A stretch of DNA of 8,553 nucleotides, taken from an uncultured Lachnospiraceae bacterium (GTDB taxonomy: Bacteria > Bacillota > Clostridia > Lachnospirales > Lachnospiraceae). A program made the position numbers and the translations under genes. The stretch spans positions 1 through 8,553 of the forward strand of contig CACYBJ010000035.1 of NCBI GenBank assembly GCA_902772565.1, read 5' to 3'. The stretch's first letter is position 1. The number at the start of each line of letters is the position of its first letter. Of this stretch, positions 5,250 through 8,553 are shown piece after piece. The notes beneath the pieces are model-generated. The model searched no databases. It was given only the letters and a program-made list of their open reading frames with translations, and had not been told where the DNA came from.

Positions 5250-8200
5250 ATGAAAAATACACTGCTCAAACGAATAATTTCTGCGGTTGTTGCGCTGGCA
5301 TTGGTCGGGGCAAGTATTCCTGCCGGCATCGGCTCCGGTGGGGTGTTTGACAGATTTGTGCTCACGGCAAGTGCGGAGGGCGACGATCGTGTCCAAATTA
5401 ATTCCATCACTCGTACCGATAATACTGAAGCTAAATCCACAATTCTAATAGATAAGCCCAATGCCGCAGCAGGAGAAACGGTTACACTTACCGTGAATAC
5501 CGCTGATGGTGAAACACCTTATGAAGGTGATTTTAATTGGTATCCTTTTCGCGGTGGTCTTTTTGTTATGGATGAAGGTTATGAGGGTGTGACTTTGACA
5601 TCTTCCGGAAATAACAGTTATACCTTCGTCATGTCGAATAAGAAGGTTTATGTTTATGGTCTGTTTGAACCTACCGATTATACCGTAAGCTTTGATGATT
5701 TTGATACCTACAATCAGCGCGGTAGGCTTGAATATGGCAGATACGTTGTAAATCCCTCCAATAATCAATTGGAACAAGCTGCTGATTTCTCTCCCGCTCA
5801 TGAGGGTGATACAATACGAATCGGAATCAGCTATTTTGGATACGACACAAGATATATTGTTGAGTCAATGTACTATTCTTATACGGACGGAAACAATGAA
5901 AACCAAACCGTAGACATTACGGTCACAAATACTGATGATGCCAATTTATTTTATTCCGGTGAGTTTGCAATGCCGGCATATGATGTCAGCATCGGAATAA
6001 CCTATCAGGGTGCACACGCTGTTTATTTGGATTCTATGGGATATGCACTCAGCACCGATAAAATGTCAGCCGTTAAAGACGAAACGGTAACACTGACAGC
6101 AGGTAAGGATTATGTTATAAACAGTATCACCGTAGATTGTGACGGAACAATTATCCCTGTTACAAATAACGGTGACGGTACGTATTCCTTTATCATGCCC
6201 GACGGGGATGTTACCGTATCGGCTGATTATTCGTACGATTTTTACTATGTCGAAAGGCACTGGAGCACGACTGATAATGAAGTCGTAAGCAGTGAAGAAG
6301 ACATCGATTCGTCATCTGCTCAGTATTTAACTCCGGAGTCGACCTGGTTGGGCAATAATGTTTGGTATCTTGTTAATAGTGATATGACCATATCCGGTCG
6401 TGTTACGATTGGCGGCACGGCAAATATCATTTTGAAAGACGGGGTGACTCTTACCTGTTCTAAAGGTATCGCTGTCAATGCCGGCAATACTTTGAATATA
6501 TATGGTCAGTCTAAAGATACGGGCAGGCTTGTTGCAGGCTCCGACAAATATAACGCGGCTATAGGCTCCGACGATCAGGATGAGGATTCAGGCGAAAACG
6601 GTGGCGGAACAATCAATATCTACGGCGGAACAATTGAAGCGACAAGTTCCACTGATGCCGCAGGTATCGGCGGAGGAAACGAGGCCGGAAACGGAAATAT
6701 CACCATCTACGGCGGAACGGTAACTGCGAACGGCGGAAAATACGGCGCAGGTATAGGAACAGGAGATGATCCGGAGACTACCGCCGGAACCATCACTATA
6801 TACGGTGGCGTTGTGACTGCACATGGCGGTTATTACGGTGCAGGTATCGGAAGCGGTTATAAAGGCGCTATGAACTCAACCGTTTTAATCGCAGGCGGAA
6901 CCGTTAACGCAACCGGAGACAATCAGGGCGCAGGTATCGGAAGCGGCTATAACGGCGCCGAATCTACCGGAAGCATTACGATTAACGGCGGAACCATAAA
7001 TGCAACAGGCGGAACGCTGGGTGCTGCAGGTATAGGTACCGGGGCAAGAACCGACTGCAATATGAATATTGTAATTAACGGCGGCAACGTAACGGCTGTC
7101 AGCACTGACGTAAGAGACTGGGAACAGTGGGGCGGTGCCGGAATCGGCTCCGGATATCACTCTGATTTTAAGGGAGCTATTACCATAAACGGAGGTGTTG
7201 TAAGGGCCGAAGGTTCCGGATACGGTTATTCGGGCGGCGCGGAGTGGTACGGTGCGGCCGGAATTGGCTCCGGATATGAAGGTTCGGTAACGGAAAATGC
7301 CACTATAACAATTAATGACGGAGAGGTAACTGCCATCGGAAGAGGTAGCGCCGCAGCAATCGGTTCGGGACATGAAGGCCCTGACCTGGCATATTACGGC
7401 GGTGAATGTGAAGGAACAATTTCGATTATGGGCGGAACGGTAAATGCCAAGCTTGATTATATGGAAAATACAACTTTGGCAGAAGACCCGGACAAGCTTT
7501 CCATTATCGGAAGAGGAAATCAGAGGGATTTGTCCGGTAACGATGATACGGACGGTATTCTTATTTTCGCCAAAGACATGAAGGTGTATTTTGAAGGCTC
7601 TGCACCTGTTTTGGCATCCGTAAGAGCAGCAACAATGCGTCTTTCGGTACCGACAATGCTTCACATTACAGAATGCGATCATCCCGGTTTTACATATACC
7701 GCCACAGAAAATACTCATAAGAAGTGTTGTGCATATTGCAGTACGGAATTTACGGCTGAAGCACACAATATGGAAGATTATCGGTGTATCGTGTGCGGTT
7801 ATCAGAGCGAACTTTGCAATGTCGGCTTTTCCGCAAACGGCGGATCGGGATCGATGGATGCCGTGACGGTCGTTAAGAATCAATCATATATTTTGCCGAA
7901 TTGTGATTTTACCGAACCTGAGGGCAAGGTGTTTAAATGCTGGTCCGTGAACGGCGTAGATAAAAACCCCGGTGAAAAGATAACCGTAACGGCGGATACG
8001 ACGGTGACGGCGGTATGGCAGAATACCTACTCTGTCACCATTGCAGATAATATCGAAAACGGTACAGTAACGGCAAACAAGGCAACCGCTGTAAAAGGCG
8101 AGACTGTCGTGCTGACGATTGCCCCGGGCAGAGGATATAAGCTTGGAAATGTTACAATTAACGGTACTGTGCTGGTTTCTACGGATGGTATGTATTTATT

Positions 8201-8553
8201 TACCATGCCTGAAGGAAATGTAACCTTATCGGCAAATTTCGTTGAGTCGTATGAACTGCTTCTCGGCCAAAACACGGTGCATGTTATAAAAGAAGATGAA
8301 GATGAAGATGACATATGGGTTGATTACACATTTACTCCCGAAACAGACGGATACTACGTATTCTATTCATCGGATTCGAGCGGTCTCGACCCCAGAGCCA
8401 GATTACACGGATCAGGTGTCGATATAGATATTGATGACCAGGATACGGCATCTAATGATTTCAGGATAGTCGCAGATCTTACTGCAGGAAAGGAATATAC
8501 CCTTTCCGTTACCGATTCGAACGGCGATGGGGGAAGCTTCTACGTTTATGTTG
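5250..8553 (+). CDS. Large secreted repeat protein: InlB-like repeats and GIGSG beta-helix (3' end outside window)
   Basis: The frame is open from the ATG at 5250 to the window edge: 1101 codons, no stop. A strong GGAGGTG site (5239-5245) precedes the start. A signal peptide is clear: basic MKNTLLKR, a hydrophobic core, then a probable cut after TASA (residue 42). Domains in order: two or three divergent InlB-B-like beta domains (about 50-327, the last at 256-327 ending MPDGDVTVSADY); a pre-helix segment with WYLVNSDMTISG (372 on); about ten glycine-rich beta-helix units with consensus ITIYGGTVTAxGG...GAGIGSGY (about 414-757); a Cys/His module (809-849); an InlB B-repeat/Flg_new-type domain (856-923, ending TVTAVW); a divergent InlB repeat (927-997, ending MPEGNVTLSANF); an acidic EDEDEDD run; and a beta-sandwich resembling bacterial pre-peptidase C-terminal domains (about 1020 on, FTPETDGYYVFYSS). 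The likely role is surface binding or adhesion. The cell anchor, if any, is beyond the window. Confidence 0.9.
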   Translation, partial: MKNTLLKRIISAVVALALVGASIPAGIGSGGVFDRFVLTASAEGDDRVQINSITRTDNTEAKSTILIDKPNAAAGETVTLTVNTADGETPYEGDFNWYPFRGGLFVMDEGYEGVTLTSSGNNSYTFVMSNKKVYVYGLFEPTDYTVSFDDFDTYNQRGRLEYGRYVVNPSNNQLEQAADFSPAHEGDTIRIGISYFGYDTRYIVESMYYSYTDGNNENQTVDITVTNTDDANLFYSGEFAMPAYDVSIGITYQGAHAVYLDSMGYALSTDKMSAVKDETVTLTAGKDYVINSITVDCDGTIIPVTNNGDGTYSFIMPDGDVTVSADYSYDFYYVERHWSTTDNEVVSSEEDIDSSSAQYLTPESTWLGNNVWYLVNSDMTISGRVTIGGTANIILKDGVTLTCSKGIAVNAGNTLNIYGQSKDTGRLVAGSDKYNAAIGSDDQDEDSGENGGGTINIYGGTIEATSSTDAAGIGGGNEAGNGNITIYGGTVTANGGKYGAGIGTGDDPETTAGTITIYGGVVTAHGGYYGAGIGSGYKGAMNSTVLIAGGTVNATGDNQGAGIGSGYNGAESTGSITINGGTINATGGTLGAAGIGTGARTDCNMNIVINGGNVTAVSTDVRDWEQWGGAGIGSGYHSDFKGAITINGGVVRAEGSGYGYSGGAEWYGAAGIGSGYEGSVTENATITINDGEVTAIGRGSAAAIGSGHEGPDLAYYGGECEGTISIMGGTVNAKLDYMENTTLAEDPDKLSIIGRGNQRDLSGNDDTDGILIFAKDMKVYFEGSAPVLASVRAATMRLSVPTMLHITECDHPGFTYTATENTHKKCCAYCSTEFTAEAHNMEDYRCIVCGYQSELCNVGFSANGGSGSMDAVTVVKNQSYILPNCDFTEPEGKVFKCWSVNGVDKNPGEKITVTADTTVTAVWQNTYSVTIADNIENGTVTANKATAVKGETVVLTIAPGRGYKLGNVTINGTVLVSTDGMYLFTMPEGNVTLSANFVESYELLLGQNTVHVIKEDEDEDDIWVDYTFTPETDGYYVFYSSDSSGLDPRARLHGSGVDIDIDDQDTASNDFRIVADLTAGKEYTLSVTDSNGDGGSFYVYV
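6489..7520 (+). repeat. Tandem GGT/GIGSG beta-helix repeat array
   Basis: Ten units, one degenerate followed by nine good ones, start at about 6489, 6609, 6696, 6789, 6879, 6972, 7062, 7176, 7302 and 7416. Early good units are 29-31 residues (87-93 nt), and the later ones expand to 38-42 residues by inserts rich in Trp, Tyr and Gly. Each unit has an ITI-strand, a GGTV turn, a TAxGG segment and a GAGIGSG glycine turn. DNA around 6837-6869 and 6930-6962 is nearly identical, so recombination between units could change their number. Confidence 0.85.

Noticed and set aside
5150..5350. 66-codon plus-strand frame over the leader and signal peptide region
   Set aside because: It is out of frame with the surface protein and overlaps its signal peptide. 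The ATG at 5250 has the strong ribosome site.
6489..7520. Tandem repeats read as a CRISPR or other non-coding array
   Set aside because: The repeats vary in length and sequence in steps of three and encode a coherent glycine-rich beta-helix in an open frame.
6885..7883. 332-codon open frame on the minus strand
   Set aside because: It is antisense to the repeat array of the surface gene. The repeated GGC/GGA/ACC codon pattern keeps the opposite strand free of stops, and the translation is low-complexity without a domain or a ribosome site.

Overview
This window looks like a chromosomal segment of a gut-type Firmicute, most likely a Lachnospiraceae- or Oscillospiraceae-like Clostridia. The support is GGAGG-type ribosome binding sites, moderate GC content, a small Clostridia-type conserved protein, a DUF3737 protein, a Firmicutes-style acyltransferase-3 membrane protein, and a large secreted protein that combines glycine-rich beta-helix repeats with InlB-type repeats. 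This placement is inference from protein style, because no rRNA or marker gene is present.

Layout. Positions 1-141 hold an intrinsic terminator for an upstream gene and a compact promoter. A NUDIX hydrolase follows on + (142-627). It converges, with a 4-bp gap, on a LysR-type regulator on - (632-1510). The 175-bp divergent region 1511-1685 carries a good minus-strand promoter flanked by inverted repeats, which are plausible LysR operators. To its right on + is a likely operon: a 72-aa Cys-containing small protein (1686-1904), a DLH-like alpha/beta hydrolase with a probable cysteine nucleophile (2000-3001), and a DUF3737 beta-helix protein (3036-3869). A membrane acyltransferase (3989-5071) appears to have its own promoter, with an 18-bp palindrome over the start point. 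Finally a strong promoter and 5' leader drive a large exported protein (5250 to beyond 8553). Its reading frame stays open for 1101 codons and is cut by the window edge.

How the parts may fit together. The LysR regulator probably controls itself and the divergent operon, whose effector and substrate cannot be read from sequence. The acyltransferase is likely to O-acylate an envelope glycan or other exported substrate. The large protein is a modular surface or secreted protein with a signal peptide, InlB-like repeats, about ten GIGSG beta-helix units, a Cys/His knuckle module, two more InlB-type domains and a C-terminal beta-sandwich.

No CRISPR array, insertion sequence, RNA gene or phage gene is visible. 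No complete new multi-gene system is evident. The most intriguing points are the structure of the surface protein, the LysR operator array, the two coding-like remnants after the 72-aa gene and after the DUF3737 gene (the first ending in an ATGA overlap with the hydrolase start), and the pairing of a hydrolase with a DUF3737 beta-helix protein.
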